In this document: positions 25,816 through 35,537 of the stretch, one piece after another
Layout: each line of letters opens with the position of its first letter
How positions within the stretch are numbered: the first letter of the stretch is position 1
Origin: Frigoribacterium sp. Leaf186
Lineage (GTDB): Bacteria; Actinomycetota; Actinomycetes; Actinomycetales; Microbacteriaceae
DNA: 37,209 nt
Assembly (NCBI RefSeq): GCF_001423905.1
Contig: NZ_LMPQ01000010.1
Span: forward strand, 990,828 to 1,028,036
Direction: 5' to 3'
Position numbers and translations under genes: made by a program
Notes under the pieces: model-generated
Told to the model about the DNA's origin: nothing
Seen by the model: the letters and a program-made list of their open reading frames with translations, nothing else
Database searches by the model: none

Positions 25816-27074
25816 CGCGCCTCGCTCGCCTCCCGCGCCTCGCGTTCGTCGGCAGGGGGCGCTGGCCCATCGGGCTGCGCGTCGCCGTGACCTTCGCGCT
25901 CGTCACGGCCGGTCTCTGCGCCCTCGTGCTGGCCGGGGTGGCGTGGGCCACGACGCAGGGGGTGGCCGGCTCGGTCGCGGTCGTCGAGGACGAGGTGCTG
26001 AGCGGCGCCGTGTTCGAGGCGACGTCGCCCGAGTCCGGGGGGACGTCTGCGCCCGCCACCGGCGACGAGTTCGAGCCCGTGGTGCCCACGCGCTGCGAGG
26101 GCACGCCGTGTCGGTCCGCACCGGCGGGCCTGGCCGCCGTGTCGGTGATCCGCGACGTCACCGACGTCGCCCGACGCCAGCAGGTGCTCTGGTCGGTCGT
26201 CGGCACGGGGGTCGCCGCGCTGGCGGCCGGCGGCGTCGGGCTGCTGCTCAGTCGGCGAATGCTCGGGCCGCTCGACGAGGTCGTCGCCACGACCCGCCGG
26301 GTCACGGCCACCACGCTGCACGAGCGCATCGCGCTGGCGGGTCCGCGCGACGAGATCGCCCGGGTCGCCGACACGATCGACGACCTGCTCGACCGGCTCG
26401 AGGCCTCGTTCGAGGCCCAGCGTCGCTTCGTGGCGTACGCCTCGCACGAGTTGCGCACCCCGCTGGCCGTGCAACGGGCGGCTCTGCAGATCGGGCTCGA
26501 CGACCCCGACACGGCCGACGTCGCGGCCGTCCGCGACCAACTGCTCGAGGTGAACCGACGCAGCGAGCACCTCGTCGAGAGCCTGCTGGCCCTCGCCACG
26601 GCCGACCGGGGGTTGGCGGCCGCGGGGTCGGCCGTCGACCTGGCCGAGGTGACCGGGCGCGTGGCGACGGGGCTCGCGGACGCGGCCCGCGCCTCCTTGG
26701 TGCACGTGCGCGTCGAGGTCGCCGCCGGCACGACCGTCGAGGCCGACGAGGTGCTCCTGCAGCAGCTCGTGCGCAACCTCGTCGCCAACGCCGTCGAGTA
26801 CAACGAGCCCGGTGGATGGGTGCGGGTGTCCGCCGAGCCCGACGCGGTGCTCGTCGTCGAGAACACCGGGCGGCGGGTGTCCGACGAGGTCGCGGCGACC
26901 CTCACGCGGCCGTTCGTCCGCGCCGACGGCGACGACCGTCGCTGCGTCAGCGCACCGGCCGCCCCGCACAGCGGTCTCGGGCTCGCGATCGTGGCGTCGA
27001 TCGCCCGGGCACACGGGTGGTCGGTCGAGGTGCGGCCTCGCGAGAGCGGCGGCCTGCGGGTCGTCGTGCGCTGA
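25812..27074 (+). CDS. Membrane sensor histidine kinase
   Basis: Sensor kinase of 420 residues. Two membrane segments (about 22-45 and 131-155) enclose an extracytoplasmic loop of about 85 residues with a Cys pair, Cys95 and Cys100 (CEGTPC). A HAMP-like segment (RRMLGPLDEVVATTRRV) follows, then the dimerisation box FVAYASHELRTPLA with His212, an N box LVRNLVANAVEYN and a G box SGLGLAIV. The region between (FVRADGDDRRCVS) includes another Cys. Partner of the response regulator by overlap. The Cys pair in the sensing loop is notable beside lipoproteins that also carry Cys pairs. Confidence 0.9.
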   Translation: MTRLARLPRLAFVGRGRWPIGLRVAVTFALVTAGLCALVLAGVAWATTQGVAGSVAVVEDEVLSGAVFEATSPESGGTSAPATGDEFEPVVPTRCEGTPCRSAPAGLAAVSVIRDVTDVARRQQVLWSVVGTGVAALAAGGVGLLLSRRMLGPLDEVVATTRRVTATTLHERIALAGPRDEIARVADTIDDLLDRLEASFEAQRRFVAYASHELRTPLAVQRAALQIGLDDPDTADVAAVRDQLLEVNRRSEHLVESLLALATADRGLAAAGSAVDLAEVTGRVATGLADAARASLVHVRVEVAAGTTVEADEVLLQQLVRNLVANAVEYNEPGGWVRVSAEPDAVLVVENTGRRVSDEVAATLTRPFVRADGDDRRCVSAPAAPHSGLGLAIVASIARAHGWSVEVRPRESGGLRVVVR

Positions 27075-27077
27075 GCG

Positions 27078-27106
27078 CGGCGGCGGGTCGGGTCGACCCG
27101 CCGCCG
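27078..27106. terminator. Perfect 12-bp hairpin between convergent genes
   Basis: CGGCGGCGGGTC (27078-27089) pairs perfectly with 27095-27106, loop GGGTC, right after the kinase stop and before the nitroreductase stop. Likely a bidirectional terminator without T-tract. Confidence 0.65.
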
Positions 27107-27113
27107 TCACCGG

Positions 27114-27716
27114 TCAGCTGCGGCGGAGCACCAGCTCGTCGAGGGGGAGGCGGGTGCGCTCGGCGACCTCGCGCTCGGCCAGCGCCTCGGCCAGCTTGTC
27201 GGCCTCGTCGACCACGCCGACGGCCGTCACCGTGACGGGCTCGAGGTTGTCGGTCAGCTCGAAGGCGGCGCGGACGACGTCGAAGTCGACGCCCGCCATC
27301 TGGTGGGTGTGGAACCCCTCGGCGTGGGCCTGGACGGTCAGGTGGGCGATGGCCTGGCCGAGGTCGTAGCGGGCGAACGGGCGGGTCTCGCCCTCGACCG
27401 TCGAGGTCTCGGCGATGCCGACGATCAGGGCCGAGGCCTTGTCGGCCCAGGCGGCGTTGAAGCCGACGAGCGCGCCGACGAGCGTGTCGAAGTCGGGGGT
27501 GCCGCGGCGGGCCACGACGAAGCGGCGGGGCTGCTGGTTCGACGCGGAGGGGGCCCAGCGGGCGGCCTCGAGCAGGGCGTCGAGCTGGCTGTCGCTGATC
27601 GTGGCGGTCGCGTCGAACGAGCGGGGGCTCCAGCGCTCGTCGAGCAGGGGAACGAGCGGCACGCGCGTCTCGGCGGTGCGGCGGGTGGAGGGGGCGGTGG
27701 TCTCGGAGATCGACAT
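27114..27716 (-). CDS. Nitroreductase-family flavoprotein
   Basis: FMN-dependent NAD(P)H oxidoreductase of 200 residues. Seen: ERWSPRSFD (FMN phosphate contact), LEAARWAPSASNQQP, the classic SxxNxQP flavin-binding motif, FNAAWADKASALIVG, and AIAHLTVQAHAEGFHTHQM. The substrate is not predictable; such enzymes reduce nitro compounds, quinones or enones. The ATG at 27716 has only a weak upstream GAAAG. The gene is on the same strand as threonine aldolase, but a hairpin and 160 bp lie between, so it is probably transcribed alone. Confidence 0.88.
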   Translation of the reverse strand: MSISETTAPSTRRTAETRVPLVPLLDERWSPRSFDATATISDSQLDALLEAARWAPSASNQQPRRFVVARRGTPDFDTLVGALVGFNAAWADKASALIVGIAETSTVEGETRPFARYDLGQAIAHLTVQAHAEGFHTHQMAGVDFDVVRAAFELTDNLEPVTVTAVGVVDEADKLAEALAEREVAERTRLPLDELVLRRS

Positions 27717-27771
27717 CGTGACTGCTTTCGAGGGGGACGGGGACGGGACGAGGAGGCGCGTCGTCGGGCCG

Positions 27772-27802
27772 CCGCACGGGTCAACCCGCGCTCGCCGTGC
27801 GG
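27772..27802 (-). terminator. Hairpin downstream of threonine aldolase
   Basis: CCGCACGG (27772-27779) pairs with CCGTGCGG (27795-27802) in the gap between the aldolase and nitroreductase genes. A shortened form of the dispersed motif (GAGGAGGCGCG) is near 27750. Confidence 0.4.
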
Positions 27803-27876
27803 GATTCCCGGCCCGCCGGCATCGGACTGCCAGGCCGCGGGGTGCGGGGTGCGGGCGCGAGGTGCGTGTCCGGCGG

Positions 27877-28923
27877 TCAGGCGAGCATCGCTCGCAGATC
27901 GTCGACGAAGCGGTCGACGTGTTCGTCGCGGGTGTCGAACGAGCACATCAGTCGCACCTCGCCGGTGGCGCGGTTCCAGTCGTAGAAGTGGTGCGCCTCC
28001 CGCATCGGCTCGACGACCGCCGGCGGCAGCACGACGAAGACGGCGTTGGCGTCGACCGCCTGCGTGATCGTCACGCCCGGCAGCTCGGCGAGGCCCGCGG
28101 CCAGTCGGGTGGCCATCGCGTTCGCCTGGGTCGCGGAGCGCCGCCACAGGTCGCCGTCGAACATCGCGAGGAACTGCGCCGAGACGAAGCGCATCTTCGA
28201 GGCCAGCTGCGCGTCCATCTTGCGGAGGTAGACCAGGCCGGCCCGCGCCTCCTCGGTGAAGGTCACGACCGACTCGCCGAGCACGAGGCCGTTCTTCGTG
28301 CCGCCGAACGAGACCGAGTCGACCCCGGCGTCGCGCGTCAGCGCACGCAGCGACACCCCGAGCGAGGCGGCCGCGTTCGCCAGGCGGGCGCCGTCGAGGT
28401 GCACTCGCATGCCCAGGGAGTGCGCGTGGTCGGTGATCGCCCGGATCTCGCCCGGGGTGTAGACCGTGCCGAGCTCGGTGCTCTGCGTGATGGTCACGGC
28501 CAGCGGCTGCGGTCGCTGCTGGTCGCCCCGGCCGTGGGCCTGCCGGTCGACGAGCTCGGGCGTGAGCTTGCCGTCCGGGGTCGCCACGGTCAGCAGCTTG
28601 ATGCCGCCGAGTCGTTCGGGGGCGCCGCCCTCGTCCGTGTAGACGTGCGCCGTCGTCGCGCAGACCACCGCCGCCCACCGGGGGGTGAGCGCCTGCAGGG
28701 CGGCCACGTTGGCGCCCGTGCCGGTCAGCACGGGGTCGATCGAGGCGCCCTCGCCGAAGGTGTCGACGACGACCTCGGCGAGGCGGCTCGTGTAGGGGTC
28801 GGCGCCGTACGAGCCGACGTGCCCGCCCGCGGCGTCGACGATCGCCTGCAGCACCTCGGGGTGCGCCCCGGCGTAGTTGTCGCTGGCGAACGTGTGGGCG
28901 GCGGGGTCGTGGAGGCGGGGCAC
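27877..28923 (-). CDS. ltaE: Low-specificity L-threonine aldolase
   Basis: PLP-dependent aldolase of 348 residues that splits threonine or allo-threonine to glycine and acetaldehyde. Seen: TFASDNYAGAHPEVLQA near the start, GTGANVAALQAL, ITQSTELGTVY, HLDGARLANAA with the PLP-ring Asp, and SFGGTKNGLVLGE with the PLP-lysine. The start is placed at the GTG at 28923 (VPRLHDPAA) because the aldolase homology begins there and CAAGAT, a possible -10, lies 7 nt upstream, which would make the mRNA leaderless. No Shine-Dalgarno sequence is present. This start is less certain than the product. Confidence 0.88.
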   Translation of the reverse strand: MPRLHDPAAHTFASDNYAGAHPEVLQAIVDAAGGHVGSYGADPYTSRLAEVVVDTFGEGASIDPVLTGTGANVAALQALTPRWAAVVCATTAHVYTDEGGAPERLGGIKLLTVATPDGKLTPELVDRQAHGRGDQQRPQPLAVTITQSTELGTVYTPGEIRAITDHAHSLGMRVHLDGARLANAAASLGVSLRALTRDAGVDSVSFGGTKNGLVLGESVVTFTEEARAGLVYLRKMDAQLASKMRFVSAQFLAMFDGDLWRRSATQANAMATRLAAGLAELPGVTITQAVDANAVFVVLPPAVVEPMREAHHFYDWNRATGEVRLMCSFDTRDEHVDRFVDDLRAMLA

Positions 28924-29015
28924 CAGGCCATCTTGCCGCCTCGGCTCGCCGGGCTCCTCCCGGCTCGCCCGGCACCGTCCCCCGGGACGAGGGCGACCAC
29001 GACGAGGTCGGGTCG

Positions 29016-29053
29016 TGACATTTACTCTGATGTGCGTCACGTGTAACATGTCA
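29016..29053 (+). promoter_or_regulatory. Promoter and inverted repeat before the PglE-like gene
   Basis: -10 TAACAT at 29044-29049 with TTTACT 17 bp upstream (29021-29026). An inverted repeat TGACAT (29016-29021) and ATGTCA (29048-29053) brackets the promoter, and the palindrome ACATGT (29046-29051) overlaps the -10. The ATG at 29080 has AGGGAG just upstream, so this mRNA would have a short leader. Confidence 0.55.
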
Positions 29054-29079
29054 GGTGCACCGATGAAGCAGGGAGCCCC

Positions 29080-30210
29080 ATGACCACTCGCATCAACCTC
29101 TCCGCCCCCGACGTGGGCGACCTCGAACGCGACGCCGTCGACCGGGTGATGCGGTCGGGCTGGGTCGCCCCCGTCGGGCCCGAGACCGCCGCCTTCGAGC
29201 GCGAGGTCGCCGCCCGGGTCGGGGTCGCCGCGGGTGTCGCCGTCTCGTCGGGCACCGCCGCGCTGCACCTCGGCCTGCGGGGCATCGGCGTCGGGCCCGG
29301 CACGACGGTCGTCACGTCGACCTTCACCTTCGTGGCGACCGCGAACGCCGTCGTGCACGCCGGGGCCCGGCCCTTCTTCGTCGACTGCGACCCGATCACC
29401 GGCAACCTGTGCCCCGATCTGCTCGACGAGGCCCTCACCGGCCTCTCGGCCCGGGGTCATCGCGTCTCGGCCGTCCTGCCGGTCGACATCTACGGTCAGG
29501 TCGCCGACCTCGACCGGATACAGGCGGTCGCCGACCGACACGGGGTGCCGGTGCTCTGCGACAGTGCCGAGTCGCTCGGCGCCACCGCCGGCGGTCGGGC
29601 GGCCGGGTCGTTCGGCCGGGCCTCGGCGGTCTCGTTCAACGGCAACAAGATCATGACGACGTCGGGCGGGGGCATGCTGCTGACCGACGACGTCGAGCTC
29701 GCCGACCACGCCCGCAACCTGGCCTGGCAGGCCAGGCTGCCCGTCGCCCATTACGAGCACGCCGAGATCGGCTACAACTACCGGCTCAGCGACGTGCTCG
29801 CCGCCCTGGGGCGGGCCCAGCTCACCCGCCTCGACGAGATGATCGCCCGGCGTCACGCCGTCCGTCGGCGGTACGTCGACCTCGTCCGTGACGTCGACGG
29901 CGTCGCCGTGCTGCACGACGGCCGTGACGAGACCGACAACGCGTGGTTGACCTCGCTCGTCTTCGACGACGCCGAGCTGGTCCACGAGGTCGGTCGAGCC
30001 CTGGCCGACGCCGACATCGAGACGCGTCGCCTCTGGAAGCCCCTGCACCGCCAGCCGGTCTTCGCCGGTGCGGGCCGTCTCGTGACGGGGGCTGCCGACC
30101 GGCTCTTCGACCACGGGCTCACCCTGCCGAGCGGCTCGGTCCTCACCGACGACGAGGTGAGCCGCGTCATCGACGTCCTGCGTCCGGCGTTGGAGTCGGC
30201 GCAGGCCTGA
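29080..30210 (+). CDS. pglE: PglE-like UDP-4-keto-sugar aminotransferase
   Basis: DegT/DnrJ/EryC1 PLP aminotransferase of 376 residues. Seen: SSGTAALHLGLRG, STFTFVATANAVVHAGARP, LCDSAESLGA, the catalytic SFNGNKIMTTSGGGM with PLP-lysine, HYEHAEIGYNYRLSDVLAA, ETRRLWKPLHRQPVF and LPSGSVL. As I recall Campylobacter PglE, it shares YNGNKIITTSGGGM, HYEH, GYNYRLS and ETRPLWK, so the best role is amination of the UDP-4-keto sugar in bacillosamine synthesis. It differs from WbpE at 15223, which has PTKNMTSGEGG. It stands alone with its own promoter, about 15 kb from pglC and pglD. The dehydratase PglF is not in the window. Confidence 0.82.
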   Translation: MTTRINLSAPDVGDLERDAVDRVMRSGWVAPVGPETAAFEREVAARVGVAAGVAVSSGTAALHLGLRGIGVGPGTTVVTSTFTFVATANAVVHAGARPFFVDCDPITGNLCPDLLDEALTGLSARGHRVSAVLPVDIYGQVADLDRIQAVADRHGVPVLCDSAESLGATAGGRAAGSFGRASAVSFNGNKIMTTSGGGMLLTDDVELADHARNLAWQARLPVAHYEHAEIGYNYRLSDVLAALGRAQLTRLDEMIARRHAVRRRYVDLVRDVDGVAVLHDGRDETDNAWLTSLVFDDAELVHEVGRALADADIETRRLWKPLHRQPVFAGAGRLVTGAADRLFDHGLTLPSGSVLTDDEVSRVIDVLRPALESAQA

Positions 30211-30284
30211 GCCGCGGGCCGACCCGCGGCCGGCCCGACCCGCGGCCGGCCCGACCCGCGGCCGGCCCGACCGGCGGCCGGCCG
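30211..30284 (+). repeat. Hairpin plus 16-bp tandem repeat downstream of pglE
   Basis: Directly after the stop, GCCGCGGG-CCGA-CCCGCGGC (30211-30230) can fold as an 8-bp stem. From 30221 a 16-bp unit, GACCCGCGGCCGGCCC, repeats three times exactly (to 30268) and a fourth time with two changes (to 30284). The units contain CCGCGG and GGCCGGCC palindromes. Probably a terminator region that has expanded by slippage. Confidence 0.7.
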
Positions 30285-30347
30285 GCCGACCTGCGTCCGG
30301 GCCGACCCGGCTCGGTGGCCGGGCCGCGATGGGACAGGATGGACGCC

Positions 30348-31268
30348 ATGGGTGGAGTGCTGATCGGGTTCGCGATCATCGGGGTGGTGATCGCGACGGG
30401 CTACGTCGTGGGCCGCATCGACCTGCTCGGCGCCTCGGGGCACCAGGTGCTCTCGAGGCTCGTGTTCTTCGTCCTCACGCCCTGCCTGCTGTTCTCGACG
30501 ATCTCGCAGGCCGACGTCCACGTGCTGTTCTCGCGCCTCCTGGTGGTGTCGGCCCTGGCGTCGTTGGTGGCCGCCGTGATCTCGGTCGTGGTGCTCCGGT
30601 TCGTGTTCAAGCGCGGCACGGCCGAGACGACGATCGGCACGATGGGCGGCGCGTACGTCAACGCGAACAACATCGGCCTGCCGGTGGCCACCTACGTGCT
30701 GGGCAGCGCGACCTTCGTCGCACCCGTGCTGCTGTACCAGCTGCTGGTGCTGACCCCGGTCGTCCTGGCGGTGATGGACACCGTCACGAACCGGGGCAGC
30801 AGCCTCGGTCGCACCATCGCCCGACCGTTCACCAACCCGCTGCTGATCGGCTCGGCCCTCGGGGTCGTCGTGGCGGTCACCGGGCTCGAGATCCCCGCCG
30901 CGGTGATGGAGCCGTTCGCACTCGTCGGCGGCGCTGCCGTGCCGGTCGTGCTGCTCTCGTTCGGCATGTCGCTGCACGGGTCGAAGCCGTTCCAGGCGGG
31001 GCATGGGCGCGCCGACATCGCCGTGGCGGTCGTGCTGAAGCTCGTCGTCATGCCGGTGACGGCCTGGCTGCTCGGGGCCTTCGTCTTCGACTTCGACCGC
31101 GACGAGTTGTTCGTGGCCGTCGTGCTGGCCGGGCTGCCGTCGGCGCAGAACGTCTTCAACTACGCGCAGCGGTACCGCACGGGCGTCGTCGTCGCGCGTG
31201 ACACCGTGCTGGCGACGACGATCCTCTCGGTGCCCGTCCTCGTGCTCGTGGCGGCCCTGCTGGCCTGA
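30348..31268 (+). CDS. AEC-family (auxin efflux carrier-like) transporter
   Basis: Inner-membrane carrier of 306 residues with about ten hydrophobic segments in two groups of five separated by a loop near residues 150-165. Seen: GYVVGRIDLLGASG near the start, VFFVLTPCLLFSTIS with the conserved-looking Pro-Cys in segment two, GGAYVNANNIGLPVA in segment four, and AGLPSAQNVFNYAQRY near the end; the asparagine-rich, broken-helix segments are typical of the AEC/BASS fold. Substrates of bacterial members are malate-like acids and others, so none is assigned. The start is the ATG at 30348; a second ATG, three codons upstream at 30339, overlaps a CAGGAT that may be the -10. Confidence 0.85.
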   Translation: MGGVLIGFAIIGVVIATGYVVGRIDLLGASGHQVLSRLVFFVLTPCLLFSTISQADVHVLFSRLLVVSALASLVAAVISVVVLRFVFKRGTAETTIGTMGGAYVNANNIGLPVATYVLGSATFVAPVLLYQLLVLTPVVLAVMDTVTNRGSSLGRTIARPFTNPLLIGSALGVVVAVTGLEIPAAVMEPFALVGGAAVPVVLLSFGMSLHGSKPFQAGHGRADIAVAVVLKLVVMPVTAWLLGAFVFDFDRDELFVAVVLAGLPSAQNVFNYAQRYRTGVVVARDTVLATTILSVPVLVLVAALLA

Positions 31269-31337
31269 GGCCGCGGCACGACCTGTCGGCCTGACGTCGT
31301 GGCACGCCCTGCCGGCCTGGCCCGCGGCACATCCGCC
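31262..31337 (+). repeat. Three imperfect 26-bp tandem repeats
   Basis: Units start GGCCTG at 31262, 31288 and 31314 and share the core CG(C/T)GGCAC. The first unit begins inside the last two codons of the AEC gene, so the stop codon is part of the array. It fills the gap to the convergent xthA. Confidence 0.6.
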
Positions 31338-31355
31338 GGTGCCGGGCTCCGCAGG

Positions 31356-32192
31356 TCAGAAGATCATCGGGCGGTCGTCGTCGAGCTCGGTCTCGAGGTC
31401 GAGGTCGACCACGACCGGCACGTGGTCGCTCGGGGCGTCGCCCTTGCGCTCGTCGCGGTGGATGGCCACCGACGTGACGAGGTCGTCGAACGGCTTCGAC
31501 CCGAGCACGAAGTCGATCCGCATGCCCTCGTTCTTCGGGAAGCGCAGCTGCTTGTAGTCCCAGTAGGTGTAGCCCTCGGGCAGGCGGGAGCGGACGACGT
31601 CGGTCAGCCCGACCTCGTCGAACCGGAAGAAGGCGTCGCGCTCGGGCTGGCTCACGTGCGTGTGCCCCTCGAAGACCGACACGTCCCACACGTCGGTGTC
31701 GAGCGGGGCGACGTTCCAGTCGCCCATGAGGGCCAGGGGCTGGTCGGGGCGTGCGGCGAGCCAGCCCTCGGTCTCGTCGGCCAGCTTCGCGAGCCAGTCG
31801 AGCTTGTAGTGGTAGTGCGGGTCGTCCAGTTCACGGCCGTTGGGCACGTAGAGGCTCCAGAGGCGGACGCCCTCGACGGTGACGCCGATCGCGCGGGCCT
31901 CCTTCGGTTGGTCGGGCCCCTCGGCCCCCTTGGCGAAGCCCGGCTGCGACGGGAAGGTGATCTCGACGTCCTCCATCGGCAGGCGACTGGCGAACGCCAC
32001 GCCGTTCCACTGGCTGAGGCCGTGCAGTTCGACCTCGTAGCCGGCGTCGCGGAACGCGTCGTACGGGAACTGCTCGGGCTTGCACTTGATCTCTTGCAGG
32101 CCCACGACGTCGACGTCCTCGCGGACGAGCCAGTCGACGACGCGCCCGACGCGGGCTCGGACGGAGTTGACGTTGTAGGTCGCGACGCGCAT
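31356..32192 (-). CDS. xthA: Exodeoxyribonuclease III
   Basis: Mg-dependent AP endonuclease and 3'-5' exonuclease of base-excision repair, 278 residues. Seen: ATYNVNSVRAR at the start, GLQEIKC with the metal-binding Glu, WSLYVPNGRE with the active-site Tyr, MGDWNVAPLD with the catalytic Asp-Asn pair, RIDFVLGS and the catalytic SDHVPVVVD near the end, a complete set. TACCGT lies just upstream of the ATG at 32192 and would put the transcription start at or 1 nt from the ATG; a GGAGG only 3 nt before the start is the alternative signal. The downstream AEC gene is convergent. Confidence 0.93.
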   Translation of the reverse strand: MRVATYNVNSVRARVGRVVDWLVREDVDVVGLQEIKCKPEQFPYDAFRDAGYEVELHGLSQWNGVAFASRLPMEDVEITFPSQPGFAKGAEGPDQPKEARAIGVTVEGVRLWSLYVPNGRELDDPHYHYKLDWLAKLADETEGWLAARPDQPLALMGDWNVAPLDTDVWDVSVFEGHTHVSQPERDAFFRFDEVGLTDVVRSRLPEGYTYWDYKQLRFPKNEGMRIDFVLGSKPFDDLVTSVAIHRDERKGDAPSDHVPVVVDLDLETELDDDRPMIF

Positions 32193-32256
32193 GACCTCCA
32201 CGGTACCGGCCCGGCGGCCGTCGCGATCTGGGTCTCCGGGTCTCCCTTTCCGGCAC

Positions 32257-32281
32257 TTTCGTTGCCCAAAGGGCAACGAAA
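32257..32281. promoter_or_regulatory. Perfect 25-bp palindrome between xthA and the small ORF
   Basis: TTTCGTTGCCC (32257-32267) and GGGCAACGAAA (32271-32281) are perfect 11-bp inverted arms around AAA. It sits in a divergent upstream region, 65 bp from the xthA start and 40 bp from the small-ORF start, so it is not at the end of a gene. It may be an operator or a REP-like element; nothing in the sequence decides. Confidence 0.6.
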
Positions 32282-32320
32282 CCCTTCCCTTCTGCCCGAG
32301 AGGCGGGTATGACTGTCCTC

Positions 32321-32569
32321 ATGTCGGATGAGAGATGCAGAGTTCCGGAGGGGCACGGACACCGTCGCACGAGTCGGTACGTGGGGACGCCGGGGGTCGA
32401 CCCCGTGCACATCGAGCGGTACCCCGGCCGGTCGTCGGCGTCCGTCGACGCCCGCCTCGCGGCCCTGGCCACGCGTCGCGTCCTGCGCTACGAGGACTTC
32501 TTCGTGCCCCCGGGCGCCTGGTCCGAGCTGCACCACCTCACGCAAGGCCGCCTGAACTACCATGGGTGA
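32321..32569 (+). CDS. Small protein of unknown function
   Basis: An 82-residue ORF (an in-frame ATG at 32309 would add 4). I do not recognise it. From about codon 25 to the end nearly every third base is G or C, as in real genes here, and the C-terminal part VLRYEDFFVPPGAWSELHHL looks like folded protein. The first 20 codons have unusual use (GAT, AGA, GTT), so the true start may be later. It ends 2 nt before the pyrE start and contains the pyrE promoter. No membrane segment or signal peptide. Confidence 0.5.
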   Translation: MSDERCRVPEGHGHRRTSRYVGTPGVDPVHIERYPGRSSASVDARLAALATRRVLRYEDFFVPPGAWSELHHLTQGRLNYHG

Positions 32570-32572
32570 CCG
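32558..32572 (+). promoter_or_regulatory. pyrE promoter -10 inside the upstream ORF
   Basis: TACCAT at 32558-32563 predicts a start at about 32570, 2 nt before the GTG at 32572. No Shine-Dalgarno sequence. An essentially leaderless mRNA is expected. Confidence 0.5.
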
Positions 32573-33119
32573 TGACCGACGCACGAACGCAGCTCATCGA
32601 CTACATCGGCTCCGAGGCCGTCTTCCACGGTGACTTCACCCTGACCAGCGGCAAGAAGGCGACGTACTACATCGACCTCCGCAAGGTCAGCCTCGACCAC
32701 CGGGTCGCGCCGCTGATCGGTCGGGTCATGGTCGACCTGATCGCCGAGGTCCCCGACGTCTTCGCCGTGGGCGGCCTGACGATGGGCGCCGACCCCATCG
32801 CGGCGGCCGTGCTGCACCAGGGAGTGGCGCTCGGCAAGGATTACGACGCCTTCGTCGTCCGCAAAGAGCCCAAGGACCACGGTCGCGGCAAACAGGTCGA
32901 GGGCCCCGACCTGGCCGGCAAGCGCGTCGTCGTGCTCGAGGACACCTCGACCACGGGCGGTTCGCCGCTCGCCGCCGCCAAGGCCCTCGAGGCCGTCGGG
33001 GCCGAGATCGCCGCCGTCGCCGTGGTCGTCGACCGCAGCACCGGTGCTCGAGAGGTGATCGAGGCGGCGGGGTACCCCTACTACGCCGCCATCGGGCTGG
33101 AAGACCTCGGGCTGACGCC

Positions 33120-33123
<4 letters not shown>
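32572..33123 (+). CDS. pyrE: Orotate phosphoribosyltransferase
   Basis: Enzyme of 183 residues joining orotate and PRPP to give OMP in pyrimidine synthesis. Seen: [20 protein letters not shown], a classic PyrE start with substrate lysines; [26 protein letters not shown]; and the PRPP-binding [13 protein letters not shown]. Start at GTG 32572 ([13 protein letters not shown]) gives the usual length; GTG at 32566 is the alternative. Its stop overlaps the start of the large acidic membrane protein (GTGA), which ties the two together translationally. Confidence 0.95.
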
Positions 33124-35504
<2,381 letters not shown>

Positions 35505-35516
35505 GCGCCCGACGCG

Positions 35517-35528
35517 ACCCGCGCCTCC
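35517..35528 (-). repeat. Dispersed 12-mer GGAGGCGCGGGT, copy 6 (reverse)
   Basis: The only exact copy on the minus strand, intergenic, between convergent genes and just before a terminator hairpin. Confidence 0.75.
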
Positions 35529-35537
35529 TGGTCGTCA

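Noticed and set aside
28923-30114. N-terminal extension of the threonine aldolase frame to 30114
   Set aside because: The extension runs antisense to the pglE gene and has no domain; aldolase homology begins near the GTG at 28923.
30221-30284. CRISPR-like array
   Set aside because: The 16-bp units are directly adjacent with no spacers, so this is a simple tandem repeat.
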